DNA of 59,210 nt. It comes from Agrilactobacillus yilanensis (lineage in GTDB: Bacteria > Bacillota > Bacilli > Lactobacillales > Lactobacillaceae). The position numbers were made by a program, and so were the translations under genes. The stretch is taken from contig NZ_RHOY01000020.1 of NCBI RefSeq assembly GCF_003946725.1, positions 1 to 59,210 of the forward strand, in the 5' to 3' direction. The number at the start of each line of letters is the position of its first letter. Position 1 is the first letter of the stretch. The notes beneath the pieces are model-generated. The model was not told where the DNA came from, did no database searches, and was given only the letters and a program-made list of their open reading frames with translations. Of this stretch, positions 41,120-50,047 are shown in pieces.

Positions 41120-43771
41120 TTAAATTTTACGTGTCTTTTTTTGCTGTTTTTTATAACCGATCCAGCCTAAAAGACCACTCAACACAACTAAAACGGCCCC
41201 TAAAATTGTTAACTGATTAGATTGTTTTTCCCCAGTTTGTGGAAAAGTCTTTGCATCTGTGGCTTGCGTGTTTGTGTCAACGGTTGCTGCTTGAACAATG
41301 TTGCTTTGATTTGAGGCAGTTGCTGTTGGCGCTTGCGTAATCATTTCTTGACCACTATTAGTGCCGAAATTAGAATTATCAGTTACCACGTCATTCGTTT
41401 CACTTTGATCGTTATCTGCACTTGTATCCAGATTAGGCTTTGAGGTTGTATCACTATCTGTATTATCCTCAGTAGCCTCATCCCCAGTATTATCTAGATC
41501 ATGGTCAGCATCTGGATTTTCAGCGGTAGCCTCATCCCCGGTATTGTCCGTCGTGTCGTCTGAATCATCTATGTCTGTATCCGGATCCGTATCTGGATTT
41601 TCGGGCTCTGTCGGTGTCGTGACACCACCGTCATCACCACTATTATGGTTGCCATTGTTATTATTGTTGTTACCGTTATTGTTATTACTGTTACCATTAT
41701 CGTTGTCGTTGTCGTCGCCATTACCGGTATTATCGTCTGTATCTGTATCTTTAGCTGTAACCGTAATGGTAGCTACTTGACTAACACTGCCGTCTGGTAA
41801 TGTATAAGTCACCGTATAAGTGCCCGGTTCAGCTGTGTTCACTTGATCCACAGTTGCACCAGTGGCATCCGTAATTGTCACTGTCAAATCTGCCAAATCC
41901 ACATTTTGGCCATCTTTATCGATTGCCTGGGTAAAATTATCACTAGGCGTCCACTGATCGCCTTGCGTAACCGTTGTTTCTGTCTGGCTTAAGGCAATAC
42001 CGCTAACGACCACGGTAGCTGTTTTACCAGCGTTCGTTCCGTCAGTGAGCTGATAAGTCACCGCATAAACGCCCGGTTGACTGGTATCCACATTATTAAC
42101 ACTTTGACCGTCTTTAGTTATCGAAACGACTAGCGCATCGCTGCCTACCGTTATCCCGCTGCCATCAATAGCCTTCACCAAATTATCGTCTTGTGCCCAA
42201 GTGCCACCCTGGGTCAAATTGCTATCTTGAACTTGAATACCGCTGACGGTAACCGTTGCGGTACTGCTGCCAGCACTGCTGCTGTAAGTGACTTTATAAG
42301 TGCCGGGCTGTGTCGTATCGACACGATCCACAGTGGTCCCATCTTTTGTAATCGTCACGGCCATTTGAGAAGCGTCCGTAACCGGCGCCGTGACGATTCT
42401 GTCTTTAGCGCCAGTCGCACTAACAAAATTATCGCCGGCCTGCCAATCCGTATCTTGTGTGACCACACTATCTTGGGTATGAACCCCAGTATATCCGATA
42501 AACCGATTGATCCCTGAGTAAGCGATACCCGTAATATATTGATCAGGCGCATCGGTAATCCCCACATCTGTTGCTAAAATAGGGGTATAGCTTTTGTTTG
42601 TATTCGTTGCCATGTCATTAACCCCGGCAAACAAAACATCGTTAGTGGTAACTTCATCATTTGTATTTGCATTTAACTGATAATAACTTGGCGTGTCAGC
42701 CGCATCTGAGCCAGTTGTAACCGAAAGTGTTAATATCGGTTTGACTTTGTTACTTTCAGCAACCACTGCCCCATCATTAGGTCTGAAATAATAAACTTCA
42801 CGGCCATCCGTCGTATTGCTGAGCTGGCTCACTGTCAAACTCGTAATATTTAAATTGGTATAAGTGGCATTGTCCCCATTAAATGAGGCTACAAAATCAT
42901 CCGCGCTTGTTTGAAAACTTGTCGTATTCCCAGTAATTGTTGTGGGTAAAACAATATAAAAACCATACAATTGATTGCCAAGTTGTGCACTCATCATATT
43001 TGTATTATAAGGCATCACTTTTAACGTGATCGTTTGGCCATAACCAACCGCATTTTGGGAAGGCTCCACATAAAGGTTAGCTAGCGTTGGAAACTTGTCA
43101 TCTAAAACTGGTGCCGTTACGGTACTATCTGTCGTCGCTGTTTCATCAGCGGTCGTTTCGGTCGTTTCTTCTGCAGTTGATGTTATCGTCGCATCAGCAG
43201 GCGTAGCGCTTTCTGTAATACCTGTATCAGTTGTCCCACCAGCAGTTGTATTTGCGGTATCTCCCGTGTTACTAGTATCGGTGCCCGCCGTTAAGTTAGC
43301 ACTTGTTGCTGCAATGCCTGTCGTACCAGCATCCATACCCGTAGTGTCTGTGTTATTCTCGGTTGAACCATCACTTGTATTTTCTAGATTGTTGTCTGTC
43401 CCCGTCGTATCGGTGGTACTCTTTGTCGTTGTTTCTGTTGTTCCAGTCGTTTCTGTTGTGTTAATGTCCTCTGTAACAGATGTCGGATTTATCTCTGACG
43501 AACTGGAAGCCCCTTCGCCAGTCGTCGTTGTCGACTGCTGTCCCGCCACAGTCGTCCCGGAGCTTGTGCCGCTATTCGGATCAACCGTCTCTTCTGTTTC
43601 AGCTGAAGTACTTGTTGCAGCCGTTGTTGTCTGTTCCGTTTGAGTTGTTGTGGCAGCGTGAACATTGGTTGTTGCATAATTGTTGAGTAAAAAGCCTGTC
43701 AAGATTGCACTAGAAATTAAGACAACGTTTCGATGCTTATCGTCTTGTTTCGAAATTGTGCTATTTTTCAT
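41120..43771 (-). CDS. Large sortase-anchored, Ig-like-repeat surface protein
   Basis: About 883 residues from the ATG at 43771 (TAGGA nine bases upstream). The signal peptide cleaves near VHAAT. A long Thr/Ser/Glu-rich stalk reaches about residue 220. A beta-rich domain (about 225-430) follows, then three or four Ig-like repeats of about 75 residues (each with QGGTWAQDDN or QGDQWTPSDN and QPGxYxVTY). A low-complexity Asn/Asp/Gly tract and an Asp/Thr-rich wall region follow, and a sorting signal FPQTG with a hydrophobic helix and KKQQKK tail. Likely an adhesin linked to peptidoglycan. The motif is FPQTG rather than LPxTG. Confidence 0.9.
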   Translation of the reverse strand: MKNSTISKQDDKHRNVVLISSAILTGFLLNNYATTNVHAATTTQTEQTTTAATSTSAETEETVDPNSGTSSGTTVAGQQSTTTTGEGASSSSEINPTSVTEDINTTETTGTTETTTKSTTDTTGTDNNLENTSDGSTENNTDTTGMDAGTTGIAATSANLTAGTDTSNTGDTANTTAGGTTDTGITESATPADATITSTAEETTETTADETATTDSTVTAPVLDDKFPTLANLYVEPSQNAVGYGQTITLKVMPYNTNMMSAQLGNQLYGFYIVLPTTITGNTTSFQTSADDFVASFNGDNATYTNLNITSLTVSQLSNTTDGREVYYFRPNDGAVVAESNKVKPILTLSVTTGSDAADTPSYYQLNANTNDEVTTNDVLFAGVNDMATNTNKSYTPILATDVGITDAPDQYITGIAYSGINRFIGYTGVHTQDSVVTQDTDWQAGDNFVSATGAKDRIVTAPVTDASQMAVTITKDGTTVDRVDTTQPGTYKVTYSSSAGSSTATVTVSGIQVQDSNLTQGGTWAQDDNLVKAIDGSGITVGSDALVVSITKDGQSVNNVDTSQPGVYAVTYQLTDGTNAGKTATVVVSGIALSQTETTVTQGDQWTPSDNFTQAIDKDGQNVDLADLTVTITDATGATVDQVNTAEPGTYTVTYTLPDGSVSQVATITVTAKDTDTDDNTGNGDDNDNDNGNSNNNNGNNNNNNGNHNSGDDGGVTTPTEPENPDTDPDTDIDDSDDTTDNTGDEATAENPDADHDLDNTGDEATEDNTDSDTTSKPNLDTSADNDQSETNDVVTDNSNFGTNSGQEMITQAPTATASNQSNIVQAATVDTNTQATDAKTFPQTGEKQSNQLTILGAVLVVLSGLLGWIGYKKQQKKTRKI

Positions 43772-44102
43772 AATAATCATTCCTACTTTTGTAATAGATT
43801 ATTAGTAATTAAGATAAAGTTTCCCTACCCACCATTATGACATGTTATTTTAAAAAAAGATTTCAATTTTTAATAGATTTATTTATTCAAAGTTGAATCA
43901 TTTTCAGTGTTGACTTTTAAGTCTTTTGGGTACACATATTTTAAATTAATCACAATCGAAAAATGAGAATATGAATTTTTTGATGTTATTTATTTATTTT
44001 TTTGTGAACTTACTTCTAGGCGGCCTTTTTCTGAACCCTTACTTCAAAAAAATACCTTAACAGCGTGCCGAACGATTAGCTAATTTTAAAATTTAAAAAT
44101 TG
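43772..44102. other. AT-rich intergenic region
   Basis: About 330 bases between the divergent surface-protein gene and the SMR operon promoter. Very AT-rich; no ORF, RNA or clear repeat was recognised beyond the ribosome binding site and likely promoter of the surface protein. Confidence 0.5.
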
Positions 44103-44199
44103 TTGCCATTCTTCAAAGCTTTTGCTACAATACTGTCTATGTAATTCGGAGGGTCTTTGCGGACTGGATAAGGTTATTCTTATCCAGCCCGCTTTTTTT
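44103..44199 (+). promoter_or_regulatory. Promoter and probable guanidine-IV (mepA-type) riboswitch
   Basis: TTGCCA (44103-44108), 17 bases and TACAAT (44126-44131) start a short leader. The leader contains TTCGGAGGGTC and GGACTGG, then a strong terminator (GCGGACTGGATAAG and CTTATCCAGCCCGC arms, T7 at about 44193-44199) ahead of the paired SMR genes. The GGACTGG segment is shared by the putative aptamer and the terminator stem, which fits ligand-dependent readthrough. The assignment rests on recalled motif appearance plus exporter context. Confidence 0.6.
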
Positions 44200-44230
44200 G
44201 TTCCTCAACATTAGAAAGGTGTATTCATTT

Positions 44231-44563
44231 ATGAACAAAGCTTGGTTTTACGTTATTTCAGGTGGTTTTTTAGAAATATTTTGGGTATTGAGCTTAAAAG
44301 CTTCTCAAAATTTTACAGTTCTGCCTTTTGCGCTTTTAACAATTGTTTTAGTTAGTTTGAGTTTTTATTTGTTTGCCAAAGGGATGACCAGCCTACCTTC
44401 CGGCGTTGCTTACACTGTTTTTACAGGTATTGGCGCTATTGGCACTATTTTATTAGGCATCCTTTTATTACACGAAAGCGTATCCCCAGCTAAATTTATT
44501 TTTGCGACAACATTGCTGGTTGGTATCATCGGTTTAAAATTTAGTTCGGAGGTGGCTGAATAA
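44231..44563 (+). CDS. SMR family exporter subunit 1 (YkkC/Gdx-like)
   Basis: 110 residues, four membrane helices, with the essential membrane Glu in GGFLEIFWVLSLK (about residue 14) and GVAYTVFTGIGAIGT in TM3. Starts at the ATG at 44231 (GAAAGGTG upstream). SMR pairs form heterodimeric antiporters; behind this leader the likely substrate is guanidinium, exported in exchange for protons. Its stop overlaps the next ATG by one base. Confidence 0.9.
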   Translation: MNKAWFYVISGGFLEIFWVLSLKASQNFTVLPFALLTIVLVSLSFYLFAKGMTSLPSGVAYTVFTGIGAIGTILLGILLLHESVSPAKFIFATTLLVGIIGLKFSSEVAE

Positions 44564-44880
44564 TGATGGGCTTAATCGCATTAATTTTGGCCGGTGGGTT
44601 TGAAGTCATGATGGTTTACAGTCTCAATCGCACCCAAGGGTTTAAAAATAAACTTTGGTGTTTCGTCGTTTTTGTTTTTGCTGGCTTAAGTTTAGCCAGT
44701 TTATCCTTTGCAATGAAAACCTACGAAGCCGGTGTTGCTTACAGTATCTGGGTCGCTTTTGGCTCAATTGGCGCTATTTTACTAGGTATTTTTTGTTTTA
44801 AAGAAAAAATTAATTTAAGACAAATCGCTTGGATGATCGTCATTATTATTTCTGTAATTGGTCTGAAGCTTTTTGCTTAA
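44563..44880 (+). CDS. SMR family exporter subunit 2 (YkkD/Gdx-like)
   Basis: 105 residues, four helices, conserved Glu in GGFEVMMVYSLN (about residue 14) and GVAYSIWVAFGSIGA in TM3. GGAGG lies in the end of the first subunit gene, and the ATG shares a base with its stop codon, so equal translation of a heterodimer is expected. A second ATG follows directly. Confidence 0.9.
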   Translation: MMGLIALILAGGFEVMMVYSLNRTQGFKNKLWCFVVFVFAGLSLASLSFAMKTYEAGVAYSIWVAFGSIGAILLGIFCFKEKINLRQIAWMIVIIISVIGLKLFA

Positions 44881-44926
44881 TTTCGGTGTATGATAATAAT
44901 CGTAAATTACAATTAAGGAGTTTTTT

Positions 44927-45418
44927 ATGTCTTATAACTTTGCCCCTGCAACCGCAGACGAATTAACCCAAATTATGGCCATTGAACACAGTGGTTTTTC
45001 AAACGCTGAAGCGGCCAGTACGGATAGCATGGCCCAACGCATTGCTGTGATTTCAGATACTTTTATCGTCGCCCACACAGCCACCGGTGCTGTTGCCGGC
45101 TACATCGTTGGTCCCGCTTCCAAGGAACGTTACATTACCGATGATCTATTTGAAACAACCACCCCCAATCAACCCAATGCGCCTTATCAGACCGTTTTAA
45201 GTCTGGCAGTAGCCCCAAACCACCAAGGACAAGGCATTGCCGGCGCCTTATTAACCGAATTGGCCAAGGTTGCCAAAGCGCAAAACCGCCAGGCGATCAC
45301 CTTAACTTGTTTGAAAAAACTAGTACCTTTTTACGAAGCCCATGGGTATCAAAATGAAGGCGTTGCTGCTTCTGATCATGCCGGTGAGACGTGGTATAAC
45401 TTAGTTTTAGCGTTATAA
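44927..45418 (+). CDS. GNAT family N-acetyltransferase
   Basis: 163 residues. The acetyl-CoA motif is VAPNHQGQGIAGALL (about residue 95), and the layout resembles the arylalkylamine/serotonin N-acetyltransferase-like group. TAAGGAG precedes the ATG. Substrate unknown. It may form a unit with the following monooxygenase gene. Confidence 0.88.
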   Translation: MSYNFAPATADELTQIMAIEHSGFSNAEAASTDSMAQRIAVISDTFIVAHTATGAVAGYIVGPASKERYITDDLFETTTPNQPNAPYQTVLSLAVAPNHQGQGIAGALLTELAKVAKAQNRQAITLTCLKKLVPFYEAHGYQNEGVAASDHAGETWYNLVLAL

Positions 45419-45450
45419 TATAATTAATTAATAAAAAAGGAAGTCTCACG

Positions 45451-45747
45451 ATGACAAATAATGAAGAAGTTCGCCTCATTGTGCATCAAGTTGCTTATCC
45501 AGATCAAATTGACGCTGTCAAAGCTTTGATGACCAGCTTAATCGAACCCACCCGGCGCAACCCAGCTTGCCTTGATTTTCAAGTCTTACAAAATCAAAAA
45601 GAACCTGAAAAATTCACCTTATTAGAGCACTGGCAAAACGCAGCAGCCATTCAAGCCAACGGCGCCAGCCCAGCCATGGCCCCCTTTAGAGCACAGAAAG
45701 ATAAACTATTTAAATCTTTAGATGCTGAGTTTGTAACAGCATTGTAA
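45451..45747 (+). CDS. Antibiotic biosynthesis monooxygenase (ABM) domain protein
   Basis: 98 residues, a single dimeric alpha+beta barrel domain like YgiN quinol monooxygenases: a conserved arginine region PTRRNPACLDFQVLQ, then FTLLEHWQNAAAIQAN. It probably oxidises or detoxifies quinone-like small molecules without metal cofactors. AAAGGAAG precedes the ATG. A repeat cluster starts four bases after its stop. Confidence 0.88.
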   Translation: MTNNEEVRLIVHQVAYPDQIDAVKALMTSLIEPTRRNPACLDFQVLQNQKEPEKFTLLEHWQNAAAIQANGASPAMAPFRAQKDKLFKSLDAEFVTAL

Positions 45748-45750
45748 ACC

Positions 45751-45976
45751 AGAGCGCGACAAGCTACGGTTTGACAATGCACATAACCTAGACTTACGAC
45801 ATAAGCCCGCTTTTGGCTTGTGAGTAAGACGTAGTTATGTAAATTGGCAGTAGCTTGGAGCGCGTTTTAGATCAGAGCGGGAAAGCCTCGAGCACTAACC
45901 TAGAATCTCGCAGTGTGTCGTCAGACACGCAAGAGAGTCGTAGTTATGTGAGAGCTTTGCTCTAGTGAGCGCGTTT
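45751..45976 (+). repeat. Two adjacent palindromic repeats (subtypes A and C)
   Basis: Subtype A at 45751-45867 has outer arms CAAGCTAC (45760-45767) and GTAGCTTG (45850-45857). Subtype C at 45874-45976 begins AGAGCGGGAAAGCCTCGAG and ends GCGCGTTT, and differs from the copy at 16237 mainly in its inner loop. The cluster lies between convergent genes and fills the gap before the terminator. Confidence 0.9.
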
Positions 45977-45987
45977 ACAAAACAAAA

Positions 45988-46038
45988 AAACAGAGGTTAC
46001 TCCAAAATTAACATTTTGGCGGTAACCTCTATTTTTAT
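45988..46038. terminator. Terminator between convergent genes
   Basis: AGAGGTTAC and GTAACCTCT arms with inner AAAA/TTTT pairs and flanking A- and T-runs; serves the HxlR gene and probably the monooxygenase side. Confidence 0.85.
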
Positions 46039-46046
46039 CAAAATAC

Positions 46047-46382
46047 TTATTCATCGCACAATAATTTCACCATCTTATCCGGTGCCACATGAGCCACACC
46101 CCAATCACAAATCGCATCTAACAACGGCACTAATGACTGTCCCATCGGCGTTAGATGATATTCTACATGTGGCGGATTCTCATCAAAATCTTGCCGAGTG
46201 ATCAGACCATCATCTAGCAGCTGTTGTAATTGTTCAGCTAAAATTTTATGCGTGACCGGTTTTAACGTGCGCTGTAAATCATTAAAGCGTCGATGGTCAT
46301 CTTCATCTAAAGCATATAAAATCAAAATTTTCCATTTGCCCCGAATCATTTGCATGGTGGCATCAAATTCATTTGCATACAT
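46047..46382 (-). CDS. HxlR family transcriptional regulator
   Basis: 111 residues, a single winged helix domain of the HxlR type (MIRGKWKILILYAL, RRFNDLQRTL, KILAEQLQQLLDDGLI, then VEYHLTPMGQSL). Family members sense aldehydes, quinones or redox changes. It lies 18 bases after the ATPase gene of the ABC transporter in the same direction, so it is probably co-transcribed with it. Confidence 0.9.
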   Translation of the reverse strand: MYANEFDATMQMIRGKWKILILYALDEDDHRRFNDLQRTLKPVTHKILAEQLQQLLDDGLITRQDFDENPPHVEYHLTPMGQSLVPLLDAICDWGVAHVAPDKMVKLLCDE

Positions 46383-46400
46383 TATTTTTTCACCTAAATT

Positions 46401-47378
46401 CTAAGATTCAGCCGTATAGCGACTTAAATAATCTAAAATTTTCTGTCGATCCAAATAGCCCTGCAGAACCCCTTCTTTTGTGACCGCTAAATAATTTTGT
46501 TTCGCCAAAATTTCAAAAGCTGCCCGTAACGTGGCCTGTCCATCAATTTCAGGAATTTGACTTAGTTCAGCAGTAACGTTCGTTGTATCTAAATAACCCA
46601 AAACTAAGCCAATCCGGCCCACATAAACATCATAAACATTTTTAGCCCGATTTGCCCCAAAAAATTCTTTAACAAAATCATTCACTGGATGCTGGGCAAT
46701 AGCCGTTGGGGTATCTACTTGCAATAACTGCCCTTGCCGCATAATCCCAATTCGATCGCCTAATTTCAATGCTTCTGTCATATCATGGGTCACAAAAACA
46801 ATCGTGTTATTAAATCGATGATGGAGCCGTAAAACGAGATCTTGTAATTGTTGGCGCGAAATAGGGTCCAACGCACTAAATGGTTCGTCCATCAAAACTA
46901 ATTTAGGCTGGGCCGCCACCGCCCGTAAAATACCAATCCGTTGCTGTTCACCGCCGGACAATTCACTCGGCTTACGATCCCGATAAACTGCCGGATCCAG
47001 ACCAACTTCCGTCAATAACTCATCAGTCAGTTTATTAATCTGCGCTTTGGGCATTTGTTTCATTTCCGGAATAACCGCAATATTTTGAGCCACAGTCATT
47101 GTTGGAAATAGTGCAATCTGCTGTAAAACATAGCCAATTTCCAGTCGCAGCTGGCGAACGGGGAGTGTCGTAATATCTTGATCATTAATCGTAATTTGTC
47201 CAGAAGTCATTGGCTCCAAACGATTAATCATCTTCAAAGACGTGGTTTTGCCACTGCCTGAAGCCCCTACTAAAACAAATAATTCGCCTTGGTTAATCGT
47301 CAAATTCAAATCTGATACGGCCGTTTGCTGATTAAATACTTTATCCACATGTTGAAATTCAATTAAAGGTGTGGTCAT
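46401..47378 (-). CDS. ABC transporter ATPase, OpuCA/EgtV-like
   Basis: 325 residues. Walker A GASGSGKTT (about residue 36), signature LSGGEQQR, Walker B LVLMDEPFSALD. The C-terminal about 85 residues resemble one CBS motif, shorter than the two of typical OpuCA. It powers the fused permease-binding protein encoded just upstream; the two genes abut with no gap. Substrates of this family include glycine betaine, carnitine, choline, bile salts or ergothioneine. Confidence 0.9.
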   Translation of the reverse strand: MTTPLIEFQHVDKVFNQQTAVSDLNLTINQGELFVLVGASGSGKTTSLKMINRLEPMTSGQITINDQDITTLPVRQLRLEIGYVLQQIALFPTMTVAQNIAVIPEMKQMPKAQINKLTDELLTEVGLDPAVYRDRKPSELSGGEQQRIGILRAVAAQPKLVLMDEPFSALDPISRQQLQDLVLRLHHRFNNTIVFVTHDMTEALKLGDRIGIMRQGQLLQVDTPTAIAQHPVNDFVKEFFGANRAKNVYDVYVGRIGLVLGYLDTTNVTAELSQIPEIDGQATLRAAFEILAKQNYLAVTKEGVLQGYLDRQKILDYLSRYTAES

Positions 47379-48905
47379 TTATTTCACCCCCTTTAATAAA
47401 TCATGACTAACCAAATATTGCCGAGCCACCGAAGCAGCCGACTTATGCTGGACGTTTACTTTATAATTCATTTCCTGCATATCCGTCTCTGAAATTTTTC
47501 CGGCTAACTGATTTAATGCGGTGACAACTTTAGGATGCGCCTTGGCAAAACTAGCCTTCATCAAAGGCGCCCCTTGATAAGTTGGGAAAAAGTGCTGATC
47601 ATCTTTTAAAATTGCTAACTGATACTGCCGTAGTTCACTATCTGTAGAATAGGCATCCACCAAATTCACCCGATCTTTATGAATCGCTTCATAACGCAAC
47701 GCTGGTTCCATGGACTTGGCGGTCACATCCAAATCATAAGCTTTCTTCAGGCCCCTTAAACCGTCTTCTCGATCAATGAATTCCAACGTCATACCTGGAT
47801 TCAATTCCGTTTCAATTTGGCGCAAATCACTGATCGTTTTTAAATGATGGGTCTGCTGGAAAGTTTTTGTTACGGCTAACGCATAAGTATTATTATAGGC
47901 CATTGGTTTTAACAGCTGTAAATCAGCTTGCGTCGCCAAGCGTTTTTTAGCCAAGGCATAAGTTTGGTCGGCGGTTAACCCCTTTGGATTTTTACCCTTC
48001 ACTAAAGTTTCTAAAACCGAGCCTGTGAATTCTGGATAAATATCAATCTGATCGTGCTTTAAAGCATTAAACAAAAAAGTTGTTTTCCCAAAGTTTGGTT
48101 TTAAAGTGACTTTAACGTGGTCATCGTTGGCCTCAATTAAATCTTTGTACATATTAATCAAAATATCCGGTTCCGAGCCTAATTTACCGGCAATGGTGAT
48201 GGTTTCCGTACGGTTGGCATAAACACTATAAGCCCCACTACCGCCTAGCGCGACCAAAATAACGCCTAAAGCGATCAACGCTTGTTTTGGCTTGGCTGTC
48301 TGGAACCAGCGAATAATCAAACTCAAAATAATTGCTAACAACGCTGATGAAATCGCTCCCAGCAGCAATAACCCGGTATTGTTACGATCAATCCCTAACA
48401 AAATAAAGGTCCCTAAGCCGCCAGCACCAATCAAGGCAGCCAAAGTGGCCGTGCCCACAATCAAGACTAAAGCTGTTCGAATACCTGAAATAATTTGCGG
48501 CAATGCAATGGGCAGTTCCACTTTAAATAACTTGCGCATCCGCGACATCCCAAACGCATCCGCCGCTTCTTCAATGGAGCTATCAATTTCAGAAATACCT
48601 AAATAAGTATTTTGGAAAATTGGCAATAGTGCATAAATAATTAAGGCGATAATCGCCGGAACCGTCCCAATACCTACTAAAGGAATCAATAACCCCAATA
48701 AGGCCAAGGATGGGATGGTCTGCAAAACACTGGTAACTTGTAGAAAAAATTCCGCAACTTTGGGCCGGCGAACGACCCAAATCGCTAACGGTACCGCAAT
48801 GATGATTGCGATGACCAATGCTGTAATTGAAATTACTAAATGCTGCCATAAAGCCACTGATAAGTCGCCACGGCGTTCTATAAATACTTGGATTAAGTTA
48901 GTCAT
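47379..48905 (-). CDS. Fused permease and substrate-binding protein, OpuC/EgtU/BilE-like
   Basis: 508 residues. The membrane permease part is residues about 1-230, with the EAADAFGMSRMRKLFKVELP coupling loop (about 113). A quaternary-amine-type substrate-binding domain follows (about 235-508, beginning ITIAGKLGSEPDILINMYKDL). The fusion matches the EgtU/BilEB architecture, so osmoprotectant or ergothioneine uptake is likely; sequence inspection does not decide. No promoter of consensus quality was found in the 328-bp upstream gap. Confidence 0.9.
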   Translation of the reverse strand: MTNLIQVFIERRGDLSVALWQHLVISITALVIAIIIAVPLAIWVVRRPKVAEFFLQVTSVLQTIPSLALLGLLIPLVGIGTVPAIIALIIYALLPIFQNTYLGISEIDSSIEEAADAFGMSRMRKLFKVELPIALPQIISGIRTALVLIVGTATLAALIGAGGLGTFILLGIDRNNTGLLLLGAISSALLAIILSLIIRWFQTAKPKQALIALGVILVALGGSGAYSVYANRTETITIAGKLGSEPDILINMYKDLIEANDDHVKVTLKPNFGKTTFLFNALKHDQIDIYPEFTGSVLETLVKGKNPKGLTADQTYALAKKRLATQADLQLLKPMAYNNTYALAVTKTFQQTHHLKTISDLRQIETELNPGMTLEFIDREDGLRGLKKAYDLDVTAKSMEPALRYEAIHKDRVNLVDAYSTDSELRQYQLAILKDDQHFFPTYQGAPLMKASFAKAHPKVVTALNQLAGKISETDMQEMNYKVNVQHKSAASVARQYLVSHDLLKGVK

Positions 48906-49233
48906 AATAACTCTGAATTAACCCCCAAAATTTTAATTTCAGTACGTGTTCCTATCATACCCTAAGTTAAACAAATACATCGACTTTACTGCTTACCAAA
49001 AGAAACGATATCATTAATTACTTTACAGGTTTTGAGCGAGTCTGTTAACATTTAAAATAAAGTATTTGTACTAAAAAATTACACGGTCGTTGATATCTAT
49101 CAGCTGTCGACTTAGACTAGCCGCTATCTCTTTGCCAAAGTACCAGGTTACTAAAAAGTGCGTACTAGTTAAAAAATATTCTAAGTTTATAATTGTTTTT
49201 GTTAACAATTACAAATTTAAGGAGTATTAACTT
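48906..49233. promoter_or_regulatory. Divergent intergenic region with palindrome
   Basis: 328 bases without a gene. Toward the SDR gene there is a TATAAT (49188-49193) and an inverted repeat, AATTGTT/AACAATT (49191-49197 and 49204-49210), containing TTGTTAACAA. Toward the ABC operon a TATGAT occurs near 48957. A TGATATCTATCA palindrome lies near 49093. No riboswitch was recognised. Confidence 0.45.
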
Positions 49234-49959
49234 ATGAAACCACTAGTCGTTATTACAGGAGCCAGTTCTGGATTTGGCGCCGCAATGGCACGGCTGTTTA
49301 ATGCCAACCAATATCCTTTGTTGTTATTAGGCCGGCGCGTTGAAAAGATTCAAGCTTTAGAGTTATCCGGTGAGGTGATGATTAAGCAAGCCGACGTCAC
49401 AGATCGAGCAGCGTTAGAAAATGCCATTACCCAGGCCGAAGCCATCTATGGCCCCACCGATTTGCTGTTAAACAATGCTGGTTTGATGCTGTTAGGTAAT
49501 ATTTGGCAACAAAATCCTAAAGAATGGCAGACCATGCTGGATACCAATGTATTAGGTGTCCTCAACGGGATGCAGCTAGTTTTACCGCAAATGATGGCCC
49601 GTGAACATGGCACAATTATCAACACTTCTTCAATTGCCGGTTTTAAAGCGTTTGAAAATCACGCAGCTTACGTTGCCAGTAAATTCGGGGTCCACGGTCT
49701 AAGTGAAACCGTTCGCCAAGAAGTAGCAGCTAAAAACGTCCGGGTAATGCTCATTGCCCCAGGTGCTGCAGAAACTGAATTATTAGCCCATGTCACTGAT
49801 GATCACGCTTTAACTGAATATCAAGCTTGGAAAGAAAGTATGGGCGGCCTGACATTAGATCCAAAACATGTGGCTGAAACCGTGAAGTTTATGTACGAAA
49901 TGCCTCAAGAAGTTAATATTCGGGAAGTTGATATCGCAGCAACCCGTCAAGATAGTTAA
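49234..49959 (+). CDS. Short-chain dehydrogenase/reductase
   Basis: 241 residues, classical SDR: cofactor motif TGASSGFG (about 8), NNAG (about 86), catalytic Ser in NTSSIAG, and YVASK (about 150). The Arg/Arg at GRRVEK after beta-2 suggests NADPH preference. It probably reduces a small carbonyl compound (YdfG-like group). TTAAGGAG precedes the ATG. Confidence 0.92.
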   Translation: MKPLVVITGASSGFGAAMARLFNANQYPLLLLGRRVEKIQALELSGEVMIKQADVTDRAALENAITQAEAIYGPTDLLLNNAGLMLLGNIWQQNPKEWQTMLDTNVLGVLNGMQLVLPQMMAREHGTIINTSSIAGFKAFENHAAYVASKFGVHGLSETVRQEVAAKNVRVMLIAPGAAETELLAHVTDDHALTEYQAWKESMGGLTLDPKHVAETVKFMYEMPQEVNIREVDIAATRQDS

Positions 49960-49973
49960 AGCGATAATTTCTA

Positions 49974-50016
49974 AAAAAAAGCTGCTGAAAATTAATATTT
50001 TCTAACAGCTTATTTT
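49974..50016. terminator. Terminator of the SDR gene
   Basis: AAGCTG-CTGAAAAT and ATTTTCTAACAGCTT arms flanked by A8 and a T-rich tail; bidirectional with the gene at 50048. Confidence 0.7.
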
Positions 50017-50047
50017 TATATGCCAATTCCGACACGAATCTTAGTTT

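Noticed and set aside
43095-43643. 182-codon ORF on the plus strand opposite the sortase-anchored protein
   Set aside because: It mirrors the Thr/Ser/Glu-rich stalk read on the other strand, giving a Val/Ser-rich product with no ribosome binding site; a compositional shadow.
48906-49233. Riboswitch or T-box in the 328-bp divergent gap
   Set aside because: No T-box sequence, conserved aptamer motif or leader terminator could be seen.
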